64,000 nucleotides of DNA from Roseovarius litoreus (GCF_900142765.1 NZ_FRCB01000008.1:62001-126000); one strand, 5' to 3'. Counted from the first letter of the stretch, positions 8,365 through 15,759 are shown. A program made the numbers and translations. The notes: generated by a model from the sequence alone, not told the origin.

Positions 8365-9003
8365 TCACACTCTCTCCTCCGGAAGGCCCGCCGCCAGCGC
8401 ATTGACCGCAGCCGAGGCGATGGCAGATCCGCCCCGCCGTCCTCTCAGCGCCACGAACTCGCAGCCGCGCGGGCGCTCGGCCAGCTCCGCCTTGCTTTCG
8501 GCAGCGCCCACGAAACCCACCGGAAACCCCAGGATCACCGCCGGTTTCGGCGCGCCCTCATCCAGAAGCTCCAGCAGGTGAAACAGCGCCGTGGGCGCAT
8601 TGCCGATCGCCACCACAGCACCCTCCAGCCGGTCGGCCCACAGCTCGACAGCCGCCGCCGACCGGGTGTTGCCGATGCCAGCGGCAATGCCCGGCACGCG
8701 CGGATCGTTCAGCGTGACGACCACCTCGTTATCCGCCGGCAGGCTGCGCCGGATGATGCCCGCGCCCACCATCTCGCAATCGCACAGCACCGGCGCGCCC
8801 GCGCGCAGCGCGGATTGTCCGGCCTCCCAGGCGTGATCGGAAAACGCCAGCCTGTCGGCCACCTCGATCATCCCGCAGGCATGGATCACGCGGATCGCCA
8901 AGGCCTCGAGGCCCGGACCGAACCGCTGGAGCCGCGCCTCGCGGCGCACGGTGGCAAAGCTTTCGGCATAGATCGCCGAGGGGTTCTTTTCATAGGGGCG
9001 CAA
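8365..9003 (-). CDS. cobH: precorrin-8X methylmutase
   Basis: Moves the C11 methyl to C12, converting precorrin-8X to hydrogenobyrinate. The 212-residue protein is full length and contains R-V-I-H-A-C-G-M with the catalytic His41, the L-C-D-C-E-M-V segment, I-G-N-A-P-T-A-L and the C-terminal G-R-R-G-G-S-A-I-A-S-A-A-V-N-A-L block typical of CobH/CbiC. It lies between cbiX and cobL on the same strand. The end of its coding sequence reads GGAGGAGAG, which may also serve as ribosome site for cobL. Confidence 0.96.
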   Translation of the reverse strand: MRPYEKNPSAIYAESFATVRREARLQRFGPGLEALAIRVIHACGMIEVADRLAFSDHAWEAGQSALRAGAPVLCDCEMVGAGIIRRSLPADNEVVVTLNDPRVPGIAAGIGNTRSAAAVELWADRLEGAVVAIGNAPTALFHLLELLDEGAPKPAVILGFPVGFVGAAESKAELAERPRGCEFVALRGRRGGSAIASAAVNALAAGLPEERV

Positions 9004-9037
9004 TGGGCAGCCTTCGGTCTTGGGATCACCGCCGGAT

Positions 9038-9056
9038 GCCTCCGGCGGGAGTATTT
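9038..9056 (+). repeat. dispersed GCCTCCGGCGGGAGTATTT motif, copy B
   Basis: Nineteen bases identical to copy A at 7053-7071 but in opposite orientation, here in the 71-base gap between cbiX and cobH. It lies inside the operon, so it would be transcribed as part of the cob mRNA. Confidence 0.6.
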
Positions 9057-9074
9057 CAGGAACGGTGAACCCTG

Positions 9075-10337
9075 TCAGGCCCGGGTCTTCCGCGCGCTTT
9101 CCGGCCCCAGCGGATGATCGGCATGGGGGTATTGCGGATGGTGATGATGATGGTGGTGATGGTGATCGTGGCCATGATCATCGTGGTGGTGGTGATGATC
9201 GTGGCCGTGATCGTGGTGGTGGTGATGATGCCCTTGCGCCTCGAGACGGCAAAGACCGGTGCAGAACGTGTCGCACAGGGTGCAATCGGCGACGTTCGAG
9301 CCGGGGGCGCTGGCGCCCTGGCCTTCCACATGGTGATGGTGGCTTTCCTGCACGGCGCCCACCTCGGCCTCGAAGCCCAGCACGGCGGTGCGGTATTTGC
9401 ACATCACGCAGGTGGGCGGCGGCACGTCGCTGAAGGCCGCATGTCCCGCACCGCGCGCCTGCGCGAAGGCGGCGCGTTGGTCCGGGGTGATCTCGCGGAT
9501 CTCTTCGCCCTCGATGGCGAGGATCTGGGTGCGATACTGGCAGGTGCCGCAATTGGGCGGCGGATTGGCGCCGGCCTGTTCGGTGACGCGCTCGGCGAAG
9601 GTTTCCAGCACCTTCGGGTGATCGCCGAGATAGCCTGCCTTGACGAACTGGATCTCCGGGTGTTCGGCGGCCACCCGGTCGGTGAAGCCGTAGATCCGGT
9701 CGATCAGGATGCCCGAGAAGAGGAAATAGGGAAACACGATCACCCGCTTGTAGCCAAGCCGCGTGACATGCTGCAGGCAGGGTTCCACCAGCGGGAAGGT
9801 CACGCCGGAATAGCCCACCTCGCACCAGCCGAAGCCGATGCCTTCCTGCAGCAGCCGGGCGATCTTGGCCACGTTGCTGTTGGCGTCCGGGTCCGAGGCG
9901 CCACGCCCGATCACCACAAGGCAGGTGTCGTGCAGATCGACCGGCCCCAGCTCGGCTTCGGCCCGCGCCAGCGCGTCGCGGATGCGCGCACCGGCGGCGG
10001 CGACCATCTTGGGATCGACGCCCAGTTCGCGCCCGTAGCGGATGTCGATGCCATGGCGCTCGGCATAGCTGTTGAGCACCGTGGGAATGTCGTTCTTGGA
10101 ATGCATGGCGGCAAACAGCATCCCCGGCACCGCCAGGATCCGGTCGCAGCCTTTCTCGCGCAGCTTGTCCAGACCGTCGCGGATCACCGGGTTTGCGAAT
10201 TCCAGGTAGCCGTATTCCATCTCCCAGCCATCGGGCAGATAGGCCGGCAGCTTTTCCGCCAGCGTCGCGAACTCATCCACCGCCGACTGGCTGCGCGACC
10301 CATGCCCGCAGATCATCACCCCGGTCTTGCTGCCCAT
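9075..10337 (-). CDS. cbiX: sirohydrochlorin cobaltochelatase CbiX, long form with Cys pairs and His tail
   Basis: Inserts cobalt into sirohydrochlorin (or, in this context, another corrinoid precursor). The 420-residue protein has two CbiX-type halves; the first shows G-H-G-S-R with His12 and M-H-S at 78-80, the usual active-site histidines. After residue 260 come Cys pairs C263/C266 and C310/C313, then C352, C355, C359, C363, probable Fe-S or metal sites. Residues 370-400 are almost entirely His with a few Asp and Gly, probably a cobalt store. Start chosen at MGSKTGVMICGHGSR because the fold begins there. Confidence 0.9.
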   Translation of the reverse strand: MGSKTGVMICGHGSRSQSAVDEFATLAEKLPAYLPDGWEMEYGYLEFANPVIRDGLDKLREKGCDRILAVPGMLFAAMHSKNDIPTVLNSYAERHGIDIRYGRELGVDPKMVAAAGARIRDALARAEAELGPVDLHDTCLVVIGRGASDPDANSNVAKIARLLQEGIGFGWCEVGYSGVTFPLVEPCLQHVTRLGYKRVIVFPYFLFSGILIDRIYGFTDRVAAEHPEIQFVKAGYLGDHPKVLETFAERVTEQAGANPPPNCGTCQYRTQILAIEGEEIREITPDQRAAFAQARGAGHAAFSDVPPPTCVMCKYRTAVLGFEAEVGAVQESHHHHVEGQGASAPGSNVADCTLCDTFCTGLCRLEAQGHHHHHHDHGHDHHHHHDDHGHDHHHHHHHHHPQYPHADHPLGPESARKTRA

Positions 10338-10339
10338 GC

Positions 10340-10564
10340 TCAGGCCTCCTGCGCGTCGTCTTCGGGGGCATCCTCGGCCGCATCCTCCTCGGCTTCGGCA
10401 TCCTTGCGCCCCTTGAGGGCACCCCAAAGGCCGATGGCGATGGCAGCGCCGATCGCCGCGGCCCCCAGCCAATGGCCATGTCCCGCCACCTCGGCCAGAT
10501 GGCCGGGATGGGCCTGCGCGCCGGTGGCGGCGAGCAATGCGAAGGCAAGCGTTGCAAATCTCAT
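10340..10564 (-). CDS. small His-containing membrane protein at the head of the cob operon
   Basis: A 74-residue protein: signal-like segment (residues 1-18, ending A-Q-A), then H-P-G-H-L-A-E-V-A-G-H-G-H-W with four His, one membrane helix (about 33-49), and a very acidic C-terminal tail (A-E-E-D-A-A-E-D-A-P-E-D-D). It ends two bases before the cbiX start codon. The His motif just after a predicted cleavage site, the acidic tail and the position suggest a metal-handling helper for cobalt, but this is inference; I do not recognise a characterised family. Confidence 0.72.
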   Translation of the reverse strand: MRFATLAFALLAATGAQAHPGHLAEVAGHGHWLGAAAIGAAIAIGLWGALKGRKDAEAEEDAAEDAPEDDAQEA

Positions 10565-10877
10565 GGGCGGTCCCCTTTTTTGTCGCTGATCCGCGTCGCG
10601 CCGGGAAAGGAGTCGCGCCGCGCGGTGTCGCGCGGCAGACGATCACAGGCTGATGGACCCCCGGTATGGGTCGGCCCCCTCTGCACATCTTTCCGGCCCG
10701 GTCACGGGCATCGTCCCGCCCTCTATAGAAGCTGCGCCCCCCTGGCGCAAACAGAGAAACGCCACAAGGCGGGCGGTGCGCGACATGTGCGGACCTGCAC
10801 GGGGCCTGCGCGCCACACAGGCTACCCGGGCCGCATCGCGCGGCCTAGATCGGTGTCGAGCAACAGGAGGCACATTC
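10565..10877. other. divergent intergenic region between cob operon and yqjG
   Basis: 313 bases without a gene. It holds a candidate cob-operon promoter (10722-10750, reverse strand), the ribosome site AGGAGG (10865-10870) for the hydroquinone reductase gene, and several GC-rich imperfect palindromes. I looked for a cobalamin riboswitch on the reverse strand: the box sequence and the conserved P3-P6 core are not recognisable. Confidence 0.55.
10722..10750 (-). promoter_or_regulatory. candidate sigma70-type promoter for the cob operon
   Basis: On the reverse strand TTGCGC (10745-10750) is followed after exactly 17 bases by TATAGA (10722-10727). It would give a leader of about 150 bases before the first gene. 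The match is moderate; no start site is known. Confidence 0.35.
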
Positions 10878-11852
10878 ATGGGACAGCTGATCGACGGCCA
10901 ATGGCACGACCAATGGTATGACACCGCCAGAACGGGCGGCGCATTCGTCCGCGACACCGCGAAATTGCGCAACTGGATCACCCCGGATGGCCAGCCCGGC
11001 CCCTCGGGCGAGGGCGGTTTTGCTGCCGAAAGCGGGCGCTATCACCTGTATGTGTCGCTGGCCTGCCCCTGGGCGCATCGCACGCTGATCTTGCGCAGTC
11101 TCAAAGGTCTGGAGGATCATGTCGGCGTCTCGGTCGTGCATCCCGACATGGGGTCCGAAGGCTGGGAATTCCGCAGCGATTACCCCGGCGCCACCGGCGA
11201 CCTCCTGCATGGGCTGAGCTACGCGCGCGATCTCTACACAAGGGCCGATCCGGGCATTTCGGGCCGGGTCACGGTGCCGATCCTGTGGGACACGGCCCGC
11301 GACACGATCGTGTCGAACGAATCGGCCGAGATCATCCGCATGTTCAACTCCGCCTTCGACGGGCTCACCGGCAATACCGACGATTACTGGCCCGAGGATC
11401 TGCGCAGCGCGATCGAGCCGGTGAACGCGCGGATCTACGACACGCTCAACAATGGCGTCTACCGTGCCGGCTTCGCCACGACACAGGCCGCCCATGACGC
11501 GGCGGTCGGCCCGCTTTTCGACACGCTCGACTGGCTGGAGGATCGGCTGGCGCAGAACCGCTACCTGATGGGCGCGCGCCTGACCGAGGCGGACTGGCGG
11601 CTCTTCACCACGCTGATCCGGTTCGACAAGGTCTATCACACCCATTTCAAGTGCAACCGCGCGCGGATCGTGGATTATCCCAATATCTGGGCCTATCTGC
11701 GCGAGCTCTACCAATGGCCCGGCGTGGCCGGAACAGTGGATTTCGACCATATCACGCGGCACTATTATTACAGCCACGACATGATCAACCCGCACCGGAT
11801 CATCCCGCAAGGGCCTGAGCTGGATCTGGGCGCGCCGCACGGGCGGGGGTGA
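10878..11852 (+). CDS. yqjG: glutathionyl-hydroquinone reductase (YqjG/ECM4 family)
   Basis: A cytosolic Xi-class glutathione transferase that reduces glutathionyl-hydroquinones. The 324-residue length and the sequence R-Y-H-L-Y-V-S-L-A-C-P-W-A-H-R-T at about 54-69, with the catalytic Cys in C-P-W-A, are diagnostic. The C-terminal helical domain shows F-D-K-V-Y-H-T-H-F-K-C-N and W-A-Y-L-R-E-L-Y-Q, also typical. Start chosen at the ATG seven bases after AGGAGG, not at the long upstream open frame. It is transcribed away from the cob operon and has no obvious partner. Confidence 0.93.
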   Translation: MGQLIDGQWHDQWYDTARTGGAFVRDTAKLRNWITPDGQPGPSGEGGFAAESGRYHLYVSLACPWAHRTLILRSLKGLEDHVGVSVVHPDMGSEGWEFRSDYPGATGDLLHGLSYARDLYTRADPGISGRVTVPILWDTARDTIVSNESAEIIRMFNSAFDGLTGNTDDYWPEDLRSAIEPVNARIYDTLNNGVYRAGFATTQAAHDAAVGPLFDTLDWLEDRLAQNRYLMGARLTEADWRLFTTLIRFDKVYHTHFKCNRARIVDYPNIWAYLRELYQWPGVAGTVDFDHITRHYYYSHDMINPHRIIPQGPELDLGAPHGRG

Positions 11853-12484
11853 ACCGGCCCGGGCCGCGCCAAGACTCCCTGGCTTGGCCAGGCCCACCAA
11901 GACGCCGCGACATGCGGCTCAGGACGCCGGGCAGCGCCGGGGCGCGTGCCGGGCCGAGTCGGGGTGGGCGCCGGGCCGGGGGACACCGGGCCGAGTCGGG
12001 GGGCGACAGGCCGCGCCGGGGGACGCCGGGCCGAGTCGGAGCGAGGCAGCGTCCGCGCAGGCCGCCTGATCGCCTCAGGGCCACCGCAGCAAATCAACCA
12101 AAGCTCACCGCAGCACACCGACCACAGCTCACCGCGACACCGCGCAAACGGACCCTGACGCTCATCGCACCGGCGCCGCTTTCACCATGTCCGGCGCATT
12201 GCCCTCAGCACCGCCACCATGCCCAGTGCATTTGCTTCAGCGCCGCGCCAGCACACCGCGACACCGCGCAAACAGACCCGGACGCTCATCGCACCGGCGC
12301 CGCTTTCACCATGCCCGGCGCATTGCCCTCAGCACCGCCACCATGCCCAGTGCATTTGCTTCAGCGCCGCGCCAGCACACCGCGACACCGCGCAAACAGA
12401 CCCGGACGCTCACCGCCACGGCGCCGCTTTCACCATGCCCAGCGCATGACCCTCAGCACCACCACCACGCCCAGCGCAGTGACT
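11853..12484. other. gene-free, GC-rich repeat region
   Basis: 632 bases without a convincing gene between yqjG and the HPF-type gene, whose 3' ends face each other. The first part carries three copies of CCGGGCCGAGTCGG; the second part consists of a 124-bp tandem repeat. Open frames running through it in several directions have repeat-encoded, low-complexity translations and no credible start sites. Confidence 0.7.
11949..12039. repeat. short spaced repeats of CCGGGCCGAGTCGG
   Basis: The 14-base sequence occurs at 11949-11962, 11986-11999 and 12026-12039, that is with spacings of 37 and 40 bases, embedded in imperfectly repeated GGGGGACRCCGGG segments. Extremely GC-rich. Confidence 0.75.
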
Positions 12485-12501
12485 TCACCGTCGCGCCAGC
12501 T
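12130..12501. repeat. 124-bp tandem repeat, three copies
   Basis: Copies at 12130-12253, 12254-12377 and 12378-12501, each beginning CACCGCGACACCGCGCAAAC. Copies 1 and 2 are nearly identical; copy 3 is more diverged and its last 17 bases are the 3' end of the neighbouring reverse-strand HPF-type gene, including its stop codon. The unit therefore seems to derive from, or to have captured, the gene end and its downstream flank. Confidence 0.85.
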
Positions 12502-12799
12502 TGCCGAACTCGCTGTCCAGCAGCGCCCGCATCTTCTTGGAGCCGCCACGCAATGCCGCCGCCACATCGGCATCGCCATGGCTCACCGTCTGGGGCTGCA
12601 TCCCCTCGGGCCGCGCTTCGATGGTGCAGCGGATGTCATCCGCGCCGCCCTTGGCGCCATTGGTATCGACAAGATGCACCTCCAGCCGCGTCAACCGCCC
12701 GGTCAGATGGCCCAGCGCCGATGTCACGATCTCTTCCGCCACATCTTCAAGACGTTCGTCACCGCGAATGTTCGAATCCGTATTGAGCTGAAATTGCAT
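12485..12799 (-). CDS. HPF/RaiA-type ribosome-associated protein
   Basis: A 104-residue protein starting M-Q-F-Q-L-N-T-D-S-N-I, with the beta-alpha-beta pattern of the S30AE/HPF family (R-L-E-V-H-L-V-D-T-N-G-A-K-G-G-A-D-D-I-R-C-T-I-E-A-R-P broken over two strands, then A-D-V-A-A-A-L-R). It lacks the C-terminal extension of long HPF, so it is a short form. Family members bind the ribosomal decoding region in stationary phase. The last codons lie within the third copy of the 124-bp repeat. Isolated gene; 191 bases separate it from the cupin gene upstream. Confidence 0.8.
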   Translation of the reverse strand: MQFQLNTDSNIRGDERLEDVAEEIVTSALGHLTGRLTRLEVHLVDTNGAKGGADDIRCTIEARPEGMQPQTVSHGDADVAAALRGGSKKMRALLDSEFGKLARR

Positions 12800-12990
12800 C
12801 GCTCTCGTGCCTCCTGTCCATGTGTTCAGCGGGGTCCATATGGCCCACCCAACCTATCTGCGTATCGCACCTCTCTTGTTCAAGCGCCCTGCGGCGCCAT
12901 GGCCTTGGCTCAAGCGCCCGTCGACGCCGGGGACATGTCACCGCGACTCGTCCCCTGCGATCATTTCACACGATAAGTCTTGCGATACGG

Positions 12991-13398
12991 TTAATCGGGG
13001 GCGCGGCCATAATCCGCATCGCTCACATGCTCCAGCCAGTCGGCCACGTGCCCATCGTCATCGGCCTCCTGAATGGCCAGATGGCACATCATCGTCTCGG
13101 GCGCGGCCCCGTGCCAGTGTTCCTCTCCCGGGGGAATCCAGACCGTGTCGCCGGGCCGGATCACCTGTGGCGCGCCGTCGCGCAGCGCCACCAGCCCCAC
13201 GCCCGACACCACATGCAGCGTCTGGCCCAGGGGATGCGTGTGCCATGCCGTGCGCGCGCCCGGCTCGAAGGTCACCCGCAGCGCACGCACTCGCGCAGGC
13301 TCCTGCGCCTCGACGATCAGTTCCTGCCAGACGCGCCCGGTGAAGTAATCGGGATTGGCCAGCTTGTGGGGCTTGTGCCCGGCCCGTGTGATTTCCAT
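12991..13398 (-). CDS. cupin-domain protein
   Basis: A 135-residue single-domain cupin. Motif 1 is visible as A-W-H-T-H-P-L-G-Q-T-L-H-V-V-S-G-V-G (about 53-70), motif 2 as P-G-D-T-V-W-I-P-P-G-E-E-H-W-H-G-A (about 81-97), giving a plausible three-His metal site. Similar proteins are annotated as quercetin-dioxygenase-like or carboxymuconolactone-associated cupins; the substrate is unknown. ATG at 13398 was chosen over a TTG nine bases upstream; GGAGG stands about 10 bases before it. Confidence 0.82.
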   Translation of the reverse strand: MEITRAGHKPHKLANPDYFTGRVWQELIVEAQEPARVRALRVTFEPGARTAWHTHPLGQTLHVVSGVGLVALRDGAPQVIRPGDTVWIPPGEEHWHGAAPETMMCHLAIQEADDDGHVADWLEHVSDADYGRAPD

Positions 13399-13746
13399 TG
13401 TCCTCAATCCTCCCTCTGGATCGTGGTCACCCTACGCTCCCTTCCGCGCGCGGCAACCCCCGATCACATGGCCGTCCGCGGTCTGCGCAAGGCGATTTGT
13501 GTACGGGATGGACACAAATTCCGCAGCACCGCGTGGTTTCCGTACCAAACGCGCGTAAGTTCGGTACGAACCCTACACAAGTCACCGCCTGCGAGATTAC
13601 GTGCCGGCTGCCTGGTTCGAATCCCTTGACGCCCCCCGCGTTTGGCCATAAAGAACCCTCGATGAATTCGGGGCGCTGCCGCTGGCGGTGCCCGTTTGTA
13701 TTGAGCAGGGGCCGACCGCCCCCTTGACCCAAGACGAGGAAACACC
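13399..13746. other. intergenic region upstream of rpmB with several inverted repeats
   Basis: 348 bases between the cupin gene and rpmB, divergent promoters. Inverted repeats: ATTTGTGT (13495-13502) with ACACAAAT (13512-13519), and CGTACC with GGTACG around 13541-13569. A GGTTCGAATCCC string at 13614-13625 looks like a tRNA T-loop but has no pairing stem. The rpmB promoter (13626-13654) and a GACGAGG ribosome site precede the gene. Confidence 0.55.
13626..13654 (+). promoter_or_regulatory. candidate sigma70-type promoter of rpmB
   Basis: TTGACG (13626-13631), exactly 17 bases, then TAAAGA (13649-13654). The start of transcription would fall near 13661, about 85 bases before the rpmB ATG. 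Good match to the housekeeping consensus and expected for a ribosomal protein gene. Confidence 0.6.
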
Positions 13747-14037
13747 ATGTCGCGCCGCTGCGAACTGACCGGAAAAGGCCCCATGTCTGGCTTCAACTCG
13801 AGCCACGCAAACAACAAGACCAAGCGTCGCTACCTGCCGAACCTGCAGGATGTGACCCTGCAGTCGGAAATCCTGAACCGTGGCATCAAGCTCCGGATCA
13901 GCGCCGCGGCCCTGCGCAGTGTCGATCACCGCGGTGGCCTCGATGCCTTCCTCGCCAAGGCGAAGGACGAGGAACTTTCGGCCAACGCGCTGAAACTGAA
14001 GAAAGAAATCTCCAAGGCGCAGGCTGCTGCCGCCTGA
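13747..14037 (+). CDS. rpmB: 50S ribosomal protein L28
   Basis: Component of the large ribosomal subunit. The 96-residue protein begins [17 protein letters not shown] and continues [15 protein letters not shown], the unmistakable L28 signature, with the alphaproteobacterial extended C-terminus rich in Lys and Ala. It is flanked by its own promoter and by an intrinsic terminator, so it looks monocistronic. Confidence 0.97.
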   Translation: MSRRCELTGKGPMSGFNSSHANNKTKRRYLPNLQDVTLQSEILNRGIKLRISAAALRSVDHRGGLDAFLAKAKDEELSANALKLKKEISKAQAAAA

Positions 14038-14065
14038 GACGGACGGTTCTTCATGAAGATTTTTC

Positions 14066-14100
14066 GCGGCCCCTCTGATCCAGTGGGGCCGTTTCTTTTT
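14066..14100 (+). terminator. rho-independent terminator of rpmB
   Basis: GGCCCC (14068-14073) pairs with GGGGCC (14085-14090), flanking CG/GT extends the stem by wobble, and the run GTTTCTTTTT follows directly. It lies 30 bases after the rpmB stop. Confidence 0.85.
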
Positions 14101-14144
14101 GTCGCTTTCACACCGGTCCGCAGCACGGCTATAGTCCGCATCGC

Positions 14145-14492
14145 ATGACACAGGTCCGCACATATCTCGCCCTCGCCCTGGCCTTTGTTCTGACCCTCAC
14201 GGCGCAGAGCATGGCCCTCGCGCGGAACGCGCCCGACCCCGCGGGTCAGATGGTGCTGTGCACCGGCACAGGGCCTGTCACGGTTCTGGTCGATGCGCAG
14301 GGTCAACCCACGGGTGCTGTGCATATCTGTCCCGAATGTGCCCTGTCGCTTTTTCAGGTGATCTCCACCGACACGGCAGACCTGCTGCGCCCGACCACGT
14401 GGACACCCGCGCAAACCCTTGATTTACCTTTGGAAATATTCGACCTGGCACGCCTGCCCGCACGGGCGCGCGGACCACCCGTGCACTCCTGA
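14145..14492 (+). CDS. exported Cys-containing protein upstream of a copper chaperone (DUF2946-like)
   Basis: A 115-residue protein with an N-terminal signal peptide (about 1-26, ending S-M-A-L-A). The mature part has Cys in V-L-C-T-G-T-G-P-V-T-V and a C-P-E-C pair in V-H-I-C-P-E-C-A-L-S-L-F. This arrangement resembles short DUF2946-type periplasmic proteins often found beside copper-handling genes. The next gene, 43 bases on, encodes a PCuAC copper chaperone, so a role in copper binding or delivery is a reasonable inference. Confidence 0.7.
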   Translation: MTQVRTYLALALAFVLTLTAQSMALARNAPDPAGQMVLCTGTGPVTVLVDAQGQPTGAVHICPECALSLFQVISTDTADLLRPTTWTPAQTLDLPLEIFDLARLPARARGPPVHS

Positions 14493-14535
14493 TCCTGTCG
14501 TCTTTCCAAAAACCTCTCAAGATCAGGAGACACCC

Positions 14536-15015
14536 ATGTCTTTCAAATCCACCGTTCTCGCGGCCCTTGCCGCTTCCGCCTTCGCCCTGCCCGCCTTTGC
14601 TCAGGACATCATGATCAACGACGCCTATGCGCGATCCTCCGCAGCCATGGCGACCTCGGGAGCTGCCTTCATGACGATCATGAATCACGGCGGCTCCGAC
14701 GACCGACTGATCGGCGCGGCCTCGCCCGCCGCCAAGCAGGTCGAGCTGCACACGCATACGCAGGATGCTCAGGGCGTGATGCGAATGATCCATGTCACCG
14801 AAGGGTTTCCCCTCGCAGCGGGCGAGACACTGATGCTCGAGCGTGGCGGCAACCATGTGATGTTCATGGGCCTCACCTCCCCGTTCGAGCAGGGCGACAT
14901 GATTCCGCTCACCCTGACCTTCGAACAGGCCGGCGATATCGAGATCGAGGTTCCCGTCGATCTCGAACGCAAGCCTGCACACGGGATGGGCCATCAGCAC
15001 GGAAAATCCGAGTAA
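14536..15015 (+). CDS. periplasmic copper(I) chaperone PCuAC
   Basis: A 159-residue secreted copper chaperone that loads the CuA/CuB sites of cytochrome oxidase. Signal peptide 1-22 (ending P-A-F-A), then the PCuAC domain with I-N-D-A-Y-A-R and the Met/His copper site: His72/His74, Met82/Met84 and H-V-M-F-M at 107-111. The C-terminus adds H-G-M-G-H-Q-H-G, a second soft metal site. Start at 14536 is preceded by a CAGGAGA ribosome site; the open frame further upstream belongs to the gap. Confidence 0.92.
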   Translation: MSFKSTVLAALAASAFALPAFAQDIMINDAYARSSAAMATSGAAFMTIMNHGGSDDRLIGAASPAAKQVELHTHTQDAQGVMRMIHVTEGFPLAAGETLMLERGGNHVMFMGLTSPFEQGDMIPLTLTFEQAGDIEIEVPVDLERKPAHGMGHQHGKSE

Positions 15016-15030
15016 CGTCTTGCAAACAAA

Positions 15031-15060
15031 GGAAAGGCGGCGCAATGCGCCCGCCTTTCC
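15031..15060. terminator. bidirectional hairpin terminator
   Basis: GGAAAGGCGG (15031-15040) and CCGCCTTTCC (15051-15060) are perfectly complementary over 10 bases, with further pairing inside the loop. It lies between two convergent genes, 16 bases after the copper chaperone stop and 7 bases before the sirtuin stop. Confidence 0.8.
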
Positions 15061-15066
15061 TCGCCA

Positions 15067-15759
15067 TCAGCGATACAGAATCCCGTCCACCCATTCCGGC
15101 ACGATCACCGAGGCAACCCCCTGCCTCACCTCCGTGAAGTCGCGGACATTGGCAGACGCCTCGAGATTCAGTTCTATCGTATGCGCCCCTGCGCGGCCGG
15201 CGTGCTGACCGAAGGCCGCCGCCGGATAGACCTGCCCCGACGTGCCGATCGCCGCGAAAATATCCGCCTCTTCCAGATGCGCCCAGATGTCTTCCATGTG
15301 ATAGGACATCTCGCCGAACCATACGATATCGGGCCTTGCGGCCTGCGCATGGCAGCGCGGGCAGGTGTCATGCGGAAACATCTCGAGCGGCGCGGGCCAG
15401 CGATGATCGCAAGCCGCGCACAAGGCGCCCGACAACGCGCCATGCATGTGCAGGACGTTGCGACTGCCCGCCGCTTCGTGCAGACCGTCCACGTTCTGCG
15501 TCACGACCAGCACATCGCCGCCATACTCAGCCTCGAGCCGGGCCAAGGCATGATGCGCCGCGTTTGGAGCAGCCCCCGCCGCCTGTACCCGGCGGGCGTT
15601 ATAGAAGCGATGAACCAGCGCCGGATCGCGGGCGAAGCCTTCGGGCGTGGCCACATCCTCCAGCCGGTGCTGTGCCCAAAGACCGCCTTCGTCCCGAAAG
15701 GTCCCAAGCCCGCTTTCGGCGGAAATGCCCGCGCCGGTCAGAATAACGATCTTGTCCAT
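15067..15759 (-). CDS. cobB: NAD-dependent protein deacylase (sirtuin, class III type)
   Basis: A 230-residue SIR2 protein that removes acyl groups from lysines using NAD. Visible: G-A-G-I-S-A-E-S-G at 9-17, Q-N-V-D-G-L-H at 88-94, catalytic His106 in H-M-H-G, and the zinc Cys residues 114, 117, 133 and 136. Tyr53 and Arg56 form the Y-x-x-R pair that in class III sirtuins (CobB, SIRT5) recognises succinyl and malonyl lysine. Start at 15759 follows an AAGGAGG ribosome site. The symbol refers to the sirtuin, not to cobyrinate amidase. Confidence 0.93.
   Translation of the reverse strand: MDKIVILTGAGISAESGLGTFRDEGGLWAQHRLEDVATPEGFARDPALVHRFYNARRVQAAGAAPNAAHHALARLEAEYGGDVLVVTQNVDGLHEAAGSRNVLHMHGALSGALCAACDHRWPAPLEMFPHDTCPRCHAQAARPDIVWFGEMSYHMEDIWAHLEEADIFAAIGTSGQVYPAAAFGQHAGRAGAHTIELNLEASANVRDFTEVRQGVASVIVPEWVDGILYR

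Noticed and set aside
9090-9240. Low-complexity GATGATG tract as sequencing artefact or microsatellite
   Set aside because: It encodes the His-rich tail of CbiX in frame to a normal stop; such tails are known in metal chaperones.
10565-10877. Cobalamin riboswitch expected upstream of the cob operon
   Set aside because: The AGCC...CTGCC stretch near 10640-10660 is only a weak resemblance; the conserved core and box sequences are missing.
12130-12501. CRISPR-like array
   Set aside because: Repeats are 124 bp, directly adjacent and without unique spacers; no cas genes.
13614-13625. GGTTCGAATCCC, like a tRNA T-loop
   Set aside because: The flanking bases do not pair into a T stem, and no acceptor, D or anticodon arm is found on either strand.
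15067-15759. Cobyrinate a,c-diamide synthase because of the name CobB
   Set aside because: The protein is a sirtuin with zinc Cys and an NAD fold; it has no link to corrin amidation.
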